From Rhodospirillales bacterium (GTDB taxonomy: Bacteria; Pseudomonadota; Alphaproteobacteria; UBA8366; JADFVY01): a DNA stretch of 36,335 nt. Location: the NCBI GenBank assembly GCA_020356105.1, contig CP070634.1, positions 5,778 through 42,112 of the forward strand. Reading direction: 5' to 3'. The stretch's first letter is position 1. Each line of letters begins with the position of its first letter. Below the pieces are notes generated by a model. The model was not told the DNA's origin, made no database searches, and was given only the letters and a program-made list of their open reading frames with translations. Position numbers and translations under genes: made by a program. This document shows, piece by piece, positions 15,752 to 22,810 of the stretch.

Positions 15752-16462
15752 ATGGGTTCGATCCTTCTCCTCGGTGTCTTGATGGGCATGCAGCATGCGC
15801 TCGAGGCCGATCACGTCGCGGCGGTCTCCAGCATCGTCTGCCGCGCCCGTTCCGCCGGCCGTATCGTGCGCCATGGCGTAATATGGGGGCTCGGTCACAG
15901 CGTAACGCTGCTTGCAGTCGCGGTGCTGGGGCTGGCGACAGGGCTGACTCTGGGCGAACGGCTTGCGGCGTGGCTCGAAGGCGCGGTCGGGATCATGCTG
16001 GTCGTTCTCGGCCTGCACGTCCTGTACCGGTTGCTGCGCGACCGCGTGCATTTCCACATGCACCGGCATGACGGCGGCACAGTTCATCTTCACGCCCATT
16101 CCCACGCCGGCGAGAGCGGCGGCGGTCACGGCTTCCATCACCAGCACGAGCATCGCGAGGGTCTGCCCTTCCGCACCCTGCTGGTCGGCATGATGCACGG
16201 GCTGGCCGGCTCGGCGGCGCTCATGGTGCTGACGGCCGCGACGATCCGCGACCCCTTCACGGGGTTGCTCTACGTGCTGCTGTTCGGCCTCGGATCGGTC
16301 GCCGGCATGGCGCTGCTGTCGGCGCTGATCGCGGTGCCCCTAGCTTGGTCGGCGCGCATGCTGACCGCCGCCAACCGCCTGCTGCAGGGCGCCGTCGGTT
16401 TGGCCACGGCAGGACTCGGCGCAGTGGTCCTGTACCGGGCCGCGATGGCGATCGCAGCGTGA
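15752..16462 (+). CDS. NicO/NiCoT-like nickel or cobalt transporter with His-rich loop
   Basis: A 236-residue inner-membrane protein. The first helix carries the Ni/Co transporter signature HX4DH (His15, Asp20, His21 in HALEADH), and a second conserved motif GLGHS lies at 46-50. The central cytosolic or periplasmic loop, residues 100-134, has 13 histidines, consistent with metal binding. Helices follow at about 141-165, 170-200 and 210-235. The gene starts 5 bases after holC. Its stop overlaps the start of the ureohydrolase gene (GTGA), which suggests the transporter and the metalloenzyme are made together. Nickel versus cobalt, and import versus export, cannot be decided from sequence. Confidence 0.83.
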   Translation: MGSILLLGVLMGMQHALEADHVAAVSSIVCRARSAGRIVRHGVIWGLGHSVTLLAVAVLGLATGLTLGERLAAWLEGAVGIMLVVLGLHVLYRLLRDRVHFHMHRHDGGTVHLHAHSHAGESGGGHGFHHQHEHREGLPFRTLLVGMMHGLAGSAALMVLTAATIRDPFTGLLYVLLFGLGSVAGMALLSALIAVPLAWSARMLTAANRLLQGAVGLATAGLGAVVLYRAAMAIAA

Positions 16463-17415
16463 CGGAGCGCGGCTACCAGCCCCACGATTCGGGCGCGATC
16501 CCCCGCTACCAGGAGGTGGCGACCTTCATGCGCGCCGTGCAGGCGCCGGTGGCGCCGCCGCTTGATATCGCGCTGGTCGGCGTGCCGTTCGACCTCGGCG
16601 CGACCTACCGGCTCGGTGCGCGGCACGGGCCGGCCGGCGTGCGCGAGGCTTCGCGGCTGATCCGCCAGGTCAACCCGACGACCGGCATCCGTCCGTTCCA
16701 GCTGTGCAATATCGCCGATGTCGGGGATGCGCCCGTGGACCCGTTGAGCGTCGAGCGCAGCGTCGAATGGATCGAGCAGTATTTCGCGGCGATCCATGCG
16801 GTGGGCGCATTGCCGATCTCGATCGGCGGCGACCACACGGTGCCGCTGCCGATCCTGCGGGCGATCGCCGGAGACCGTCCGGTCGGGCTGTTCCACATCG
16901 ACGCCCATGCCGACACCTTCGACGAGTTCATGGGCACGCGGGTCAACCACGCGACGTTCGTGCGCCGCGCCGTCGAGGAGGGTCTGGTCGATCCGCGCCG
17001 GGTGATTCAGATCGGCCTGCGCGGGACCCGCTACGGCGACGACGACATCGCGTTCGGGGACACGGCTGGCCTGCGCATGGTGACCATGGACGAGTATGAG
17101 GAGATGGGGCGGTCCGCCGTGATCGCGGAGGCGAAACGCGTGCTCGGCGATGGCCCGACCTATATCACGATTGATATCGACGGTCTCGACCCGACCGAGG
17201 CGCCGGGTACCGGCGTGCCGGAGCCGGGTGGCCTGTCGATGCGCGACCTCCAGGTCATGCTGCGCAACCTGACGGGGAGCGGCACGTTCGTCGGCGGCGA
17301 TGTCTGCGAGATCACGCCTTCGCTCGACCCCACCGGCATCACCTGCATAAACGCCGCCAATGTGATGTTCGAGATTGCTTGCGTGGTGGCGGAAAGCCGC
17401 GCGCGTTTGAAGTGA
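16459..17415 (+). CDS. Agmatinase-family ureohydrolase
   Basis: Binuclear-metal hydrolase that splits a guanidino compound to urea and an amine. The GTG at 16459 overlaps the transporter stop and gives 318 residues, normal for the family. Metal ligands are all visible: His126 (GGDH), Asp148, His150 and Asp152 (DAHAD), and Asp239 and Asp241 (TIDIDGLDP). The PGTGVPEPGG segment (249-258) is also typical. The N-terminal RYQEVATFMR stretch and the loop NHATFVRRAVEEGL resemble guanidinobutyrase-like members as much as classical SpeB, so agmatine is not certain as substrate. Coupling to a nickel/cobalt transporter raises the possibility of a nickel-dependent member. Confidence 0.88.
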   Translation: MTERGYQPHDSGAIPRYQEVATFMRAVQAPVAPPLDIALVGVPFDLGATYRLGARHGPAGVREASRLIRQVNPTTGIRPFQLCNIADVGDAPVDPLSVERSVEWIEQYFAAIHAVGALPISIGGDHTVPLPILRAIAGDRPVGLFHIDAHADTFDEFMGTRVNHATFVRRAVEEGLVDPRRVIQIGLRGTRYGDDDIAFGDTAGLRMVTMDEYEEMGRSAVIAEAKRVLGDGPTYITIDIDGLDPTEAPGTGVPEPGGLSMRDLQVMLRNLTGSGTFVGGDVCEITPSLDPTGITCINAANVMFEIACVVAESRARLK

Positions 17416-17501
17416 CGGGCGGTCCGGCGCGGTGTCGGGAGGTCCGGTCAACCCGCACTTTCGGCCCGACCCGCCGGCACTGGGCCGGGCGGCCGGCCGG
17501 G

Positions 17502-17873
17502 TTACTGGTCCCAGACGGCGCGCGGCGGCGGGTATTCGGCGACGGACGACCAGGTTGTGGTGTCGTCGCCGGCGAGGCCGGCGAGACCCTCCCAGTCGTC
17601 TGCAAGCGCCGGGGATCCGTCCTGCTCGCAGACCCTGCGGTCTCCGCGTGCCAGCCCCTCCAGGACGCGGCAATCCCGGCCCGTCGCGACGTCCATGGCG
17701 TGGTCGCCAAGCCCCTTGCCGGTCGCAGCGGCGGAAAACAGCGAGCCCAGCAGCCCGAGTTCGCCGAGCGTCATGCCGGCGAACATCGGCGTCGCGCAGC
17801 CGGCCAGTGGCCCGGCACAGAGGAGCAGGGAAAAGGCAAGAACTGCTGCGCGCGGGGCAAAGGATCGTCGCAT
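17502..17873 (-). CDS. Small lipoprotein of unknown function
   Basis: A 123-residue protein with a basic N-terminus (MRRSF), a hydrophobic core at about 9-24 and a lipobox LAGC with Cys26 as the lipidation site. The mature part contains a hydrophobic helix (about 30-45), then ATGKGLGDHAMDVATGRDC and a second Cys in RRVCEQ. I recall similar short lipoproteins in other alphaproteobacteria, but cannot name a function. It ends 86 bases from the convergent ureohydrolase and is divergent from the luciferase-like gene. Residue 27 onward contains Ala, so outer-membrane sorting by Lol is plausible. Confidence 0.72.
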   Translation of the reverse strand: MRRSFAPRAAVLAFSLLLCAGPLAGCATPMFAGMTLGELGLLGSLFSAAATGKGLGDHAMDVATGRDCRVLEGLARGDRRVCEQDGSPALADDWEGLAGLAGDDTTTWSSVAEYPPPRAVWDQ

Positions 17874-18011
17874 CGTCAGACAGATGGTTATCGGCTGATC
17901 ATTTGTCCAGCTCGCGATGTGTCGCGACTGGGAAATTTTGGCGGTCCCTGCATAATGGGGCTGCAACGCACCGACGCGGCGGGCATGGAATCAAGAAGGA
18001 CGGTGACGCAG
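17874..18011. promoter_or_regulatory. Divergent promoter region with paired TCGCGA half-sites
   Basis: This 138-base gap separates the lipoprotein gene (minus) from the luciferase-like oxidoreductase gene (plus). TCGCGA occurs twice, at 17912-17917 and 17922-17927, so the 16-base block is inverted-repeat symmetric at its ends. A CATAAT hexamer at about 17951 could be a plus-strand -10. AAGGA lies 11 bases upstream of the ATG at 18012. Confidence 0.4.
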
Positions 18012-18956
18012 ATGAAATTCGGACTGCGGCTGAATATCCAGGGCGAGATGGGGGCGACCTCCTCGGCCTATGAGTACACGCTGGAGATGGCGCGGATGGC
18101 CGAGGATCTCGGGTTCGATTCGGTCTGGATCCCCGATCACGTGGAAAACGCGCATCTCGACCGGAGCCGGCCGATCCTCGAGTTCTGGACCACGCTGACG
18201 GCGTTGGGCGCGCAGACGGAACGGGTCCGGCTGGGCGGCCATTCGGTCAACAACAATTTCCGCCATCCGGGGCTGACCGCGAAGATCCTCTGCACGCTGG
18301 ACCAGATCACCGGCGGCCGGGTGATCTATGCCCCCGGGTCGGGATGGTTCGCCGACGAGGCCAAGGCCTACGGGTTTCCTCAGTGGAGCGACGACGGGCT
18401 GACCCGCATCGCGCGGCTTGACGAGACCCTGCGGATCGTGCGCGGGCTGATGACCGAAGACGTCTTCAGCTTCGAGGGCATGCATTTCACGCTGCGCGAC
18501 GCCTACTGCAACCCCAAGCCGGTGCAGCGCCCCTACCCGCCGATCTGGGTCGCCGGCGATTCCGTGCCGACGCAGGGCCTGATGGCAGAACACGGCGATG
18601 TCTGGCTGATGTATTCGAAGCAGCCCGATATCGTGGCCGGCCTGATCGCGGGCATGCGCGCCGAGCGCAGCACCCCCTTCGAGGTCGCCTTGTCGGCGGT
18701 GGGCCTGGCCGGGCAGGGCGAGGACGCGACCCTGGAATGGGCCAAGATGTATGCCGCGGAGCGGCGGCACCGGTTTCCCGTACCGCCGACCGTCCAGGAC
18801 GTGATGGAGGCCAATCTGACCGGCGATGCCGGCGCCGTTTGTGCGCGCATCGACCAGTGGGCGTCGGTCGGCGTCGGCCATGTCATCATCCAGCCGATGC
18901 CGCCGATTGAGGGCACCCGATTCTTCGGCGAGAAGATCCTTCCGCGATACCTGTAG
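18012..18956 (+). CDS. LLM-class (luciferase-like) flavin-dependent oxidoreductase
   Basis: A 314-residue TIM-barrel flavoenzyme of the bacterial luciferase-like superfamily, which uses FMN or F420. The N-terminal MKFGLRLNIQGE, the AEDLGFDSVWIPDHV stretch (about 29-43) and the FRHPGLTAKILCTLDQITGGR segment followed by PGSGWFADEAKAYG are family hallmarks. The C-terminal part has VGVGHVIIQPMP, typical of the last barrel strand. The ATG at 18012 sits 11 bases after AAGGA; a GTG at 18003 is an alternative start. Substrate and cofactor cannot be named. It is transcribed away from the lipoprotein gene and 42 bases before the SNase-fold gene. Confidence 0.87.
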   Translation: MKFGLRLNIQGEMGATSSAYEYTLEMARMAEDLGFDSVWIPDHVENAHLDRSRPILEFWTTLTALGAQTERVRLGGHSVNNNFRHPGLTAKILCTLDQITGGRVIYAPGSGWFADEAKAYGFPQWSDDGLTRIARLDETLRIVRGLMTEDVFSFEGMHFTLRDAYCNPKPVQRPYPPIWVAGDSVPTQGLMAEHGDVWLMYSKQPDIVAGLIAGMRAERSTPFEVALSAVGLAGQGEDATLEWAKMYAAERRHRFPVPPTVQDVMEANLTGDAGAVCARIDQWASVGVGHVIIQPMPPIEGTRFFGEKILPRYL

Positions 18957-18998
18957 GTTTCCCGGATGGGCTTGCCTCCTGCGGCGCGGCGCGGCAGC

Positions 18999-19499
18999 AT
19001 GACGTTCATGCGACTTAATATGACTGCAATATTTCTCGTCATCGTGCCGGTGCTCGCCGCGCCGGCCGCGGCACAGTCGTTCCGGGGCGAGGCGACGGCG
19101 CTGGACGGCGCGACGATCCTGCTCTCGGCAATGGGTCACAGCGACATCACCGCGCGGATCCTCGGCATCGATGTACCCGCCATGGACGCGGCCACGGGCG
19201 ATGGCTGGTTCGCCCGCGCCGCGCTCGACGACATCCTGGCCGCCGGCGGCCGCACCCTGACCTGCCAGCAATACGGCGAGGCGGATGGCCAGCCGCTGGT
19301 CCATTGCGTTCTTGACGGTGGCGGCCAGCGGGACGTAGGCCTCGCCATGGTGGCGGCGGGCTGGGCCGTGCCGCAACGGCGCTACCTGCGCGCCAACGCC
19401 GCTCGGATTCGTGGCGGCCTGGCCACATCCTACGAGCAGGCCGAACGCGCGGCGCGGCGCGCCGGAAAAGGACGCTGGGCGCGGATGCCGGGCCGGTAG
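18999..19499 (+). CDS. Exported staphylococcal-nuclease-fold protein lacking catalytic residues
   Basis: A 166-residue protein with a signal peptide (hydrophobic about 9-25, cleavage near AAAQ) and an SNase-like OB fold: GEATALDGATILL, ARILGIDVP, a helix, then VGLAMVAAGWAVPQRRY and a C-terminal basic helix ending GKGRW. Compared with staphylococcal nuclease (Asp21, Arg35, Asp40, Glu43, Arg87), Arg53 and Asp58 remain. Asp21 is Ala38, Glu43 is Ala61 and the Arg87 position reads Gln98. Nuclease activity therefore looks lost. Starts at 18966 and 19008 are also possible; none has a strong ribosome site. Role unknown, perhaps nucleic-acid or peptide binding in the periplasm. Confidence 0.8.
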   Translation: MTFMRLNMTAIFLVIVPVLAAPAAAQSFRGEATALDGATILLSAMGHSDITARILGIDVPAMDAATGDGWFARAALDDILAAGGRTLTCQQYGEADGQPLVHCVLDGGGQRDVGLAMVAAGWAVPQRRYLRANAARIRGGLATSYEQAERAARRAGKGRWARMPGR

Positions 19500-19529
19500 C
19501 GGCGCGGCAAGAGACGAGAACCGGGAAAA

Positions 19530-19605
19530 TGGCGACCCCAACGGGATTCGAACCCGTGTTGCCGGCGTGAAAGGCCGGTGTCCTAGGCCTCTAGACGATG
19601 GGGTC
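19530..19605 (-). tRNA. tRNA-Glu, anticodon TTC
   Basis: All cloverleaf parts are visible on the minus strand. The acceptor GACCCCA (19605-19599) pairs with TGGGGTC (19540-19534). The D-arm region is GTCTAGAGGCCTAGGAC, and the anticodon stem CCGGC/GCCGG holds loop CTTTCAC with TTC at 19571-19569. The T-arm contains GGTTCGAATCC. The CCA end is encoded (19532-19530). The 76-base length equals E. coli tRNA-Glu. Confidence 0.98.
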
Positions 19606-19617
19606 GTCGCGGCCGAT

Positions 19618-19646
19618 GATTTACTGTTCCGCTTGACAAAGGTCAA
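19618..19646 (-). promoter_or_regulatory. Likely promoter of the tRNA-Glu gene
   Basis: On the minus strand TTGACC (19646-19641) and TAAATC (19623-19618) are separated by 17 bases. Transcription would start close to the tRNA 5' end at 19605. The -35 box lies in a small dyad, TTGAC-4-GTCAA, at 19633-19646. Confidence 0.55.
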
Positions 19647-19906
19647 GAGCCGTCGCTGGCAGCGGGCTCAGAACGGGTGCACGCACTAGCGCACCACGCC
19701 CCCACTGGCGCCGCGTCGCTCGAGGCCGCGGCGGCGCGATCCCCCTTTGTCGGCCGGTTTCGGCGGGCCCTTGCGCAGCCGGTCGACGAATGCGCTGCCC
19801 ATTGGTGCGATCCCTTGCCCGTGCCGCCGGCATGCGCAGCTTCACGTGAAATGCGAGGCGCTTGGCATTTCCGGCAGCCGCGGGTATCGACAAGGGTTCG
19901 GGTCTT

Positions 19907-19932
19907 GCGTTTCGGAATTGTGACCGAAACGC
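19907..19932 (+). repeat. 9-bp inverted repeat upstream of the small membrane protein gene
   Basis: GCGTTTCGG (19907-19915) and CCGAAACGC (19924-19932) are perfect inverted repeats with an 8-base spacer. They end 32 bases before the ATG at 19965. This could be an operator dyad or a 5' leader hairpin; no T-run follows. Confidence 0.55.
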
Positions 19933-19964
19933 CGTGACTGCCGCCCCACGGTGGAGCGACCGCC

Positions 19965-20246
19965 ATGATTGATCGCATCTATGTCCTGATTTCGCCCGCG
20001 CCGCTGCTGCTTTTCGCCCTGTTGCTCAACTATATGAGCGGGTTGGAAGGATGGGGCGCCTGGGCGGCCGGCCCGCTGATTCTGCCGGTCGTCGCGCTCA
20101 GCGCCGGTCTGGGCGTGTTCGGCCTCGGTCTGGCCGTGCGGGCCGCGAGCAAGAGGTGGCGTGTCGCGCTGACCGCCGCAGCGGTCCTGGCCGGATCGGT
20201 CGCCATCTGGCTTCCGGTGCAGGCGCTGGCGCACTGGATCGGCTGA
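19965..20246 (+). CDS. Small hydrophobic membrane protein of unknown function
   Basis: A 93-residue protein made almost wholly of membrane segments at about residues 8-24, 33-58 and 66-88, with a short basic loop (RAASKRWR) between the last two. GGAG lies eight bases upstream of the ATG. No family is recognised. It is followed after 56 bases by two cell-wall hydrolase genes on the same strand, so an envelope role in the same unit is possible but unproven. The coding call rests on the ribosome site, the coherent hydrophobic pattern and the lack of a better candidate here. Confidence 0.6.
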   Translation: MIDRIYVLISPAPLLLFALLLNYMSGLEGWGAWAAGPLILPVVALSAGLGVFGLGLAVRAASKRWRVALTAAAVLAGSVAIWLPVQALAHWIG

Positions 20247-20302
20247 CCGGGCGTCCCGTTCCTCCGGCAGGTTATCACGCGTGAACGGGAGGACGGTGGC
20301 AG

Positions 20303-20878
20303 GTGGGTTCGGCAATCCGCACGATACGGCGGCGGCGGCTCGAACGGTATGCGGCGTGGGCCGGCACCGCGCGTGCTGGCCTGTCGCGGGTCGTCGCCGG
20401 GCTCGCGCTGCTGTTCGTCAGCGGCGCGGAAGCCGGACTGCACCGCGAGATCGGCTGCCTTGCGCTCAACATCTACTTCGAGGCGCGATTCGAACCCGAG
20501 GCGGGTCGGCGCGCGGTCGCCCATGTCGTGTTGAACCGGGTTGCCGACCGGCGCTGGCCCGATACCCCCTGCCGGGTCATCGCGGACGGCTTTCCCGATG
20601 CCGGCGCCTTGTGCCAGTTCAGCTGGTATTGCGATGGAAAATCCAACCGGCCGAAGCGGGACCGCCAATGGCGCGACGCACAGCAACTGGCGCGCGGCGT
20701 CTATTGGGGGCGCGGGCACGATCCGACGGGCGGCGCCCTGTGGTATCACGCCGACTATGTCGACCCGGGCTGGCGATACGCCTTGCGGCGGGGACCTCAG
20801 ATCGGCCGGCACATCTTCTACCACGATGGGGCCGTGCCGGAACATCCGCCGCCGCGGGTTCGGGCCGCGGACCCATAG
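20303..20878 (+). CDS. SleB-type cell-wall hydrolase, first paralogue
   Basis: A 191-residue member of the Hydrolase_2 (SleB/CwlJ) family, lytic-transglycosylase-like enzymes that cut peptidoglycan. A basic N-terminus is followed by a hydrophobic segment at about 26-43 (signal anchor or signal peptide). The catalytic domain begins CLALNIYFEAR with the expected catalytic Glu60, then VAHVVLNRV, CQFSWYCDG and GALWYHADYV. The start is GTG at 20303, with GGGAGG about 12 bases upstream. It is a close paralogue of the next gene, and the pair stands head to tail. In non-sporulating alphaproteobacteria such proteins are assumed to act in wall growth or division. Confidence 0.87.
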   Translation: MGSAIRTIRRRRLERYAAWAGTARAGLSRVVAGLALLFVSGAEAGLHREIGCLALNIYFEARFEPEAGRRAVAHVVLNRVADRRWPDTPCRVIADGFPDAGALCQFSWYCDGKSNRPKRDRQWRDAQQLARGVYWGRGHDPTGGALWYHADYVDPGWRYALRRGPQIGRHIFYHDGAVPEHPPPRVRAADP

Positions 20879-20908
20879 ATAACTTTTTTACCTTTTAAGT
20901 TCAGGCTG

Positions 20909-20925
20909 TTACGTGATCTTACGTG
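20909..20925 (+). repeat. Short direct repeat TTACGTG upstream of second hydrolase
   Basis: TTACGTG occurs at 20909-20915 and 20919-20925, ten bases apart, just before the ATG at 20934. This lies in an unusually AT-rich patch (20879-20910) between the two hydrolase genes. The one-helical-turn spacing could suit a regulator. Confidence 0.35.
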
Positions 20926-20933
20926 GGGCAAGA

Positions 20934-21521
20934 ATGCGCATCCCGGTCCTCTACCAGCTCGCCCTGTTGCTACGCCGCTCGCCGGAAACCGAGTTCGAGC
21001 GCATCATGCTGCTGCAACGCATTTACGAGCGCCGGTTGCTGATTTCCATCGGGGCTGTGGCGGCGTTGATGGGCGCGGCCGCGGCCGTGTCCGTCAAGCG
21101 CACGATGGAGGAGGAATTGCAGTGCCTCGCGTTGAACGTCTACTTCGAGGCGCGCGGTGAACCCTATGAAGGCCAGGTCGCGGTTGCCCATGTGGTGATG
21201 AACCGGGCCGAGGACCGGCGATTTCCCGGCTATGTCTGTGGCGTCGTCCAGCAGGGCGGCAAGGACAGCCACGACTGCCAGTTCAGCTGGTGGTGCGACC
21301 GCCTTGACGACGAGCCGACCCATATGGCCGATTGGGAACTGGCGAAACAGGTCGCACACCGGGTCTATTGGGGCGACGTCGCGGATCCGACGGAGGGGGC
21401 GCTCTGGTACCATGCGACCCATGTCAGGGCCTATTGGCGCGGGCAGTATCAGAAGAGCCGGACGATCGGCAACCACGTCTTCTACCGCGACAAGCCGCGA
21501 CGCGGCGACGCGGGTGCGTGA
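20934..21521 (+). CDS. SleB-type cell-wall hydrolase, second paralogue
   Basis: A 195-residue Hydrolase_2 (SleB/CwlJ) protein. The first 35 residues are a charged helix (LLRRSPETEFERIMLLQRIYERR), followed by a single membrane segment at about 36-53, so it is probably inner-membrane anchored with the catalytic domain in the periplasm. The domain starts CLALNVYFEARGEP with Glu72 as the expected catalytic residue, then VAHVVMNRAEDRR, CQFSWWCDR and GALWYHATHV. It differs from the first copy chiefly in the long N-terminal cytoplasmic helix. GTG at 20913 is an alternative start. The 55-base gap before it is AT-rich and may hold its own promoter. Confidence 0.88.
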   Translation: MRIPVLYQLALLLRRSPETEFERIMLLQRIYERRLLISIGAVAALMGAAAAVSVKRTMEEELQCLALNVYFEARGEPYEGQVAVAHVVMNRAEDRRFPGYVCGVVQQGGKDSHDCQFSWWCDRLDDEPTHMADWELAKQVAHRVYWGDVADPTEGALWYHATHVRAYWRGQYQKSRTIGNHVFYRDKPRRGDAGA

Positions 21522-21592
21522 TCGCGCGGCGTAAGGGCGTGCGCGGCGGTCGCACAAATTACATATCGGAACTGTAAAACGCTGCCCGACAC

Positions 21593-21620
21593 TTGACGAC
21601 GTGATACAACCTGCGATTAT
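21593..21620 (+). promoter_or_regulatory. Candidate promoter upstream of the MBL-fold gene
   Basis: TTGACG (21593-21598) and GATTAT (21615-21620) are 16 bases apart. They lie in a locally AT-rich 216-base gap, about 118 bases before the ATG at 21738. Confidence 0.4.
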
Positions 21621-21737
21621 GCGCGCGGCGAGGTGCCGGGCGACCATGTAATTCCAGAAAACGGCGAGCATGAAAGCGGGCCGGGGCATGGCTCGAGCGC
21701 CAGCGCTATCGTATCTGAGCGGAACGGGAGGAGATCA

Positions 21738-22712
21738 ATGCGAGTATCAAAATTCGCACTGGCGGCGTTGGTTGCCGGGGTTGCGATAACGACGGCCGGG
21801 GCGGTCACGGCACAGACTGTGAAGGTCACGCCGCTTGGCAGTCATGACGGTGAGTTCTGCCGTCTGGATCGTGCGATGGTATTCGAGGATCCGGATGGAA
21901 CGCGCATACTCTACGACGCGGGTCGGACCGTCGCCGGCGCAGGAGACCCGCGGCTCGGCAGGATCGACGCGGTGCTGCTCTCGCATGTCCACGGCGATCA
22001 TCTCGGTGATCGGCACATCCCGGCCGCCAACGCGGGAGAGTGTGGCCGACCGGATTTCTCCGTTGCCGCGGCGCCAACCTCGAATTCGGTGAACATCGTC
22101 GTCGCCAAGGGCGCGAAATTCATCGTCGGCGCCGAGATGGCCAGCTTCTTCTCGGGCAAGGTCAAGAACGCCGGCGGCGATCCCAAGCTTGTGCAACTTG
22201 CGCGTTATGGCGCGTCGCGCAAGGTGGGCGGCGTCACGATTGCGACCGTGCCGGCGGTACACTCGAACGGCCTCAACCCGGCGTTTATCGACAATGCCGA
22301 TCATGCGGCGATGCTGAAAGACGAAGGCCTGACCGCGTATGTGGGCCCGCCCAGCGGTTACGTGCTGTCGTTCTCGAACGGTCTCGTGGCCTATCTGTCG
22401 GGCGATACCGGCATCACTGCGGAGCAGGAGCTCGTCGTGCGCCGCCACTACGGCGCCAATCTCGCGGTCATCAATATCGGCGACGTGTTCACCACCGGCC
22501 CTGCGGAAGCGGCCTATGTGATCAACGAGCTGGTCAAACCCGCATCGGTCATTCCCTCGCATGCCAACGAGGTGGCGACCCAAGGCGGCAGGGTTGTGGC
22601 CGGCAGCCGGACCGACACGTTTCTCAAGGCCGTCAAGGTGCCGGCCCATCTCCCGCTGAGCGGCAAGACAATGGAGTTCGACGGCAAGGGCAAATGCGTT
22701 TCCGGCTGTTGA
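21738..22712 (+). CDS. Exported metallo-beta-lactamase-fold hydrolase
   Basis: A 324-residue periplasmic protein with a signal peptide (about 1-25, cleavage near VTAQ). The MBL metal motif HVHGDH is intact (His83, His85, Asp87, His88). Further expected ligands appear in VPAVHSN, the bridging Asp in LSGDTG, and the last His in IPSHANE, so a two-zinc site is likely complete. The fold is closer to the UlaG/Beta-lactamase_B_2 group of metal-dependent hydrolases than to antibiotic-cleaving enzymes. GGGAGGAG directly upstream fixes the ATG. Cysteines at 41, 102 and the C-terminal SGC could form disulfides. Substrate unknown; I do not infer drug resistance. Confidence 0.86.
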   Translation: MRVSKFALAALVAGVAITTAGAVTAQTVKVTPLGSHDGEFCRLDRAMVFEDPDGTRILYDAGRTVAGAGDPRLGRIDAVLLSHVHGDHLGDRHIPAANAGECGRPDFSVAAAPTSNSVNIVVAKGAKFIVGAEMASFFSGKVKNAGGDPKLVQLARYGASRKVGGVTIATVPAVHSNGLNPAFIDNADHAAMLKDEGLTAYVGPPSGYVLSFSNGLVAYLSGDTGITAEQELVVRRHYGANLAVINIGDVFTTGPAEAAYVINELVKPASVIPSHANEVATQGGRVVAGSRTDTFLKAVKVPAHLPLSGKTMEFDGKGKCVSGC

Positions 22713-22810
22713 CGGCACAACCGATGCAGTGGATCGATTAGCGGGTTCCCGGTGTCGACGGAGGTGGCATAATACCGGCCTGGATCCCATCTGGTGCCCG
22801 GGAGATGCCA

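Larger units (their letters stand above)
19606..19964. other. Intergenic stretch between tRNA-Glu and the small membrane protein gene
   Basis: These 359 bases hold the tRNA promoter at 19618-19646. They also hold an inverted repeat at 19907-19932, and GGAG eight bases before the next start. Open frames in both directions have no recognisable protein character. I see no further RNA gene. Confidence 0.5.

Noticed and set aside
19530..19605. tRNA-Glu as an integration site for a mobile element
   Set aside because: No integrase, direct repeat of the tRNA end or phage-like gene is found nearby; flanking genes look chromosomal.
19643..19978. Open frames in the gap after tRNA-Glu (both strands)
   Set aside because: No ribosome site, no family resemblance and biased composition; the minus-strand frame also overlaps the start of the small membrane protein gene.
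20303..20878. SleB-type genes as evidence of a spore-former
   Set aside because: The LPS export operon and gene order indicate a Gram-negative alphaproteobacterium; SleB-domain proteins are common in this class without sporulation.
21738..22712. MBL-fold protein as an antibiotic-resistance beta-lactamase
   Set aside because: The metal motif is shared by a very large superfamily; the sequence is nearer UlaG-type hydrolases and no resistance context is present.
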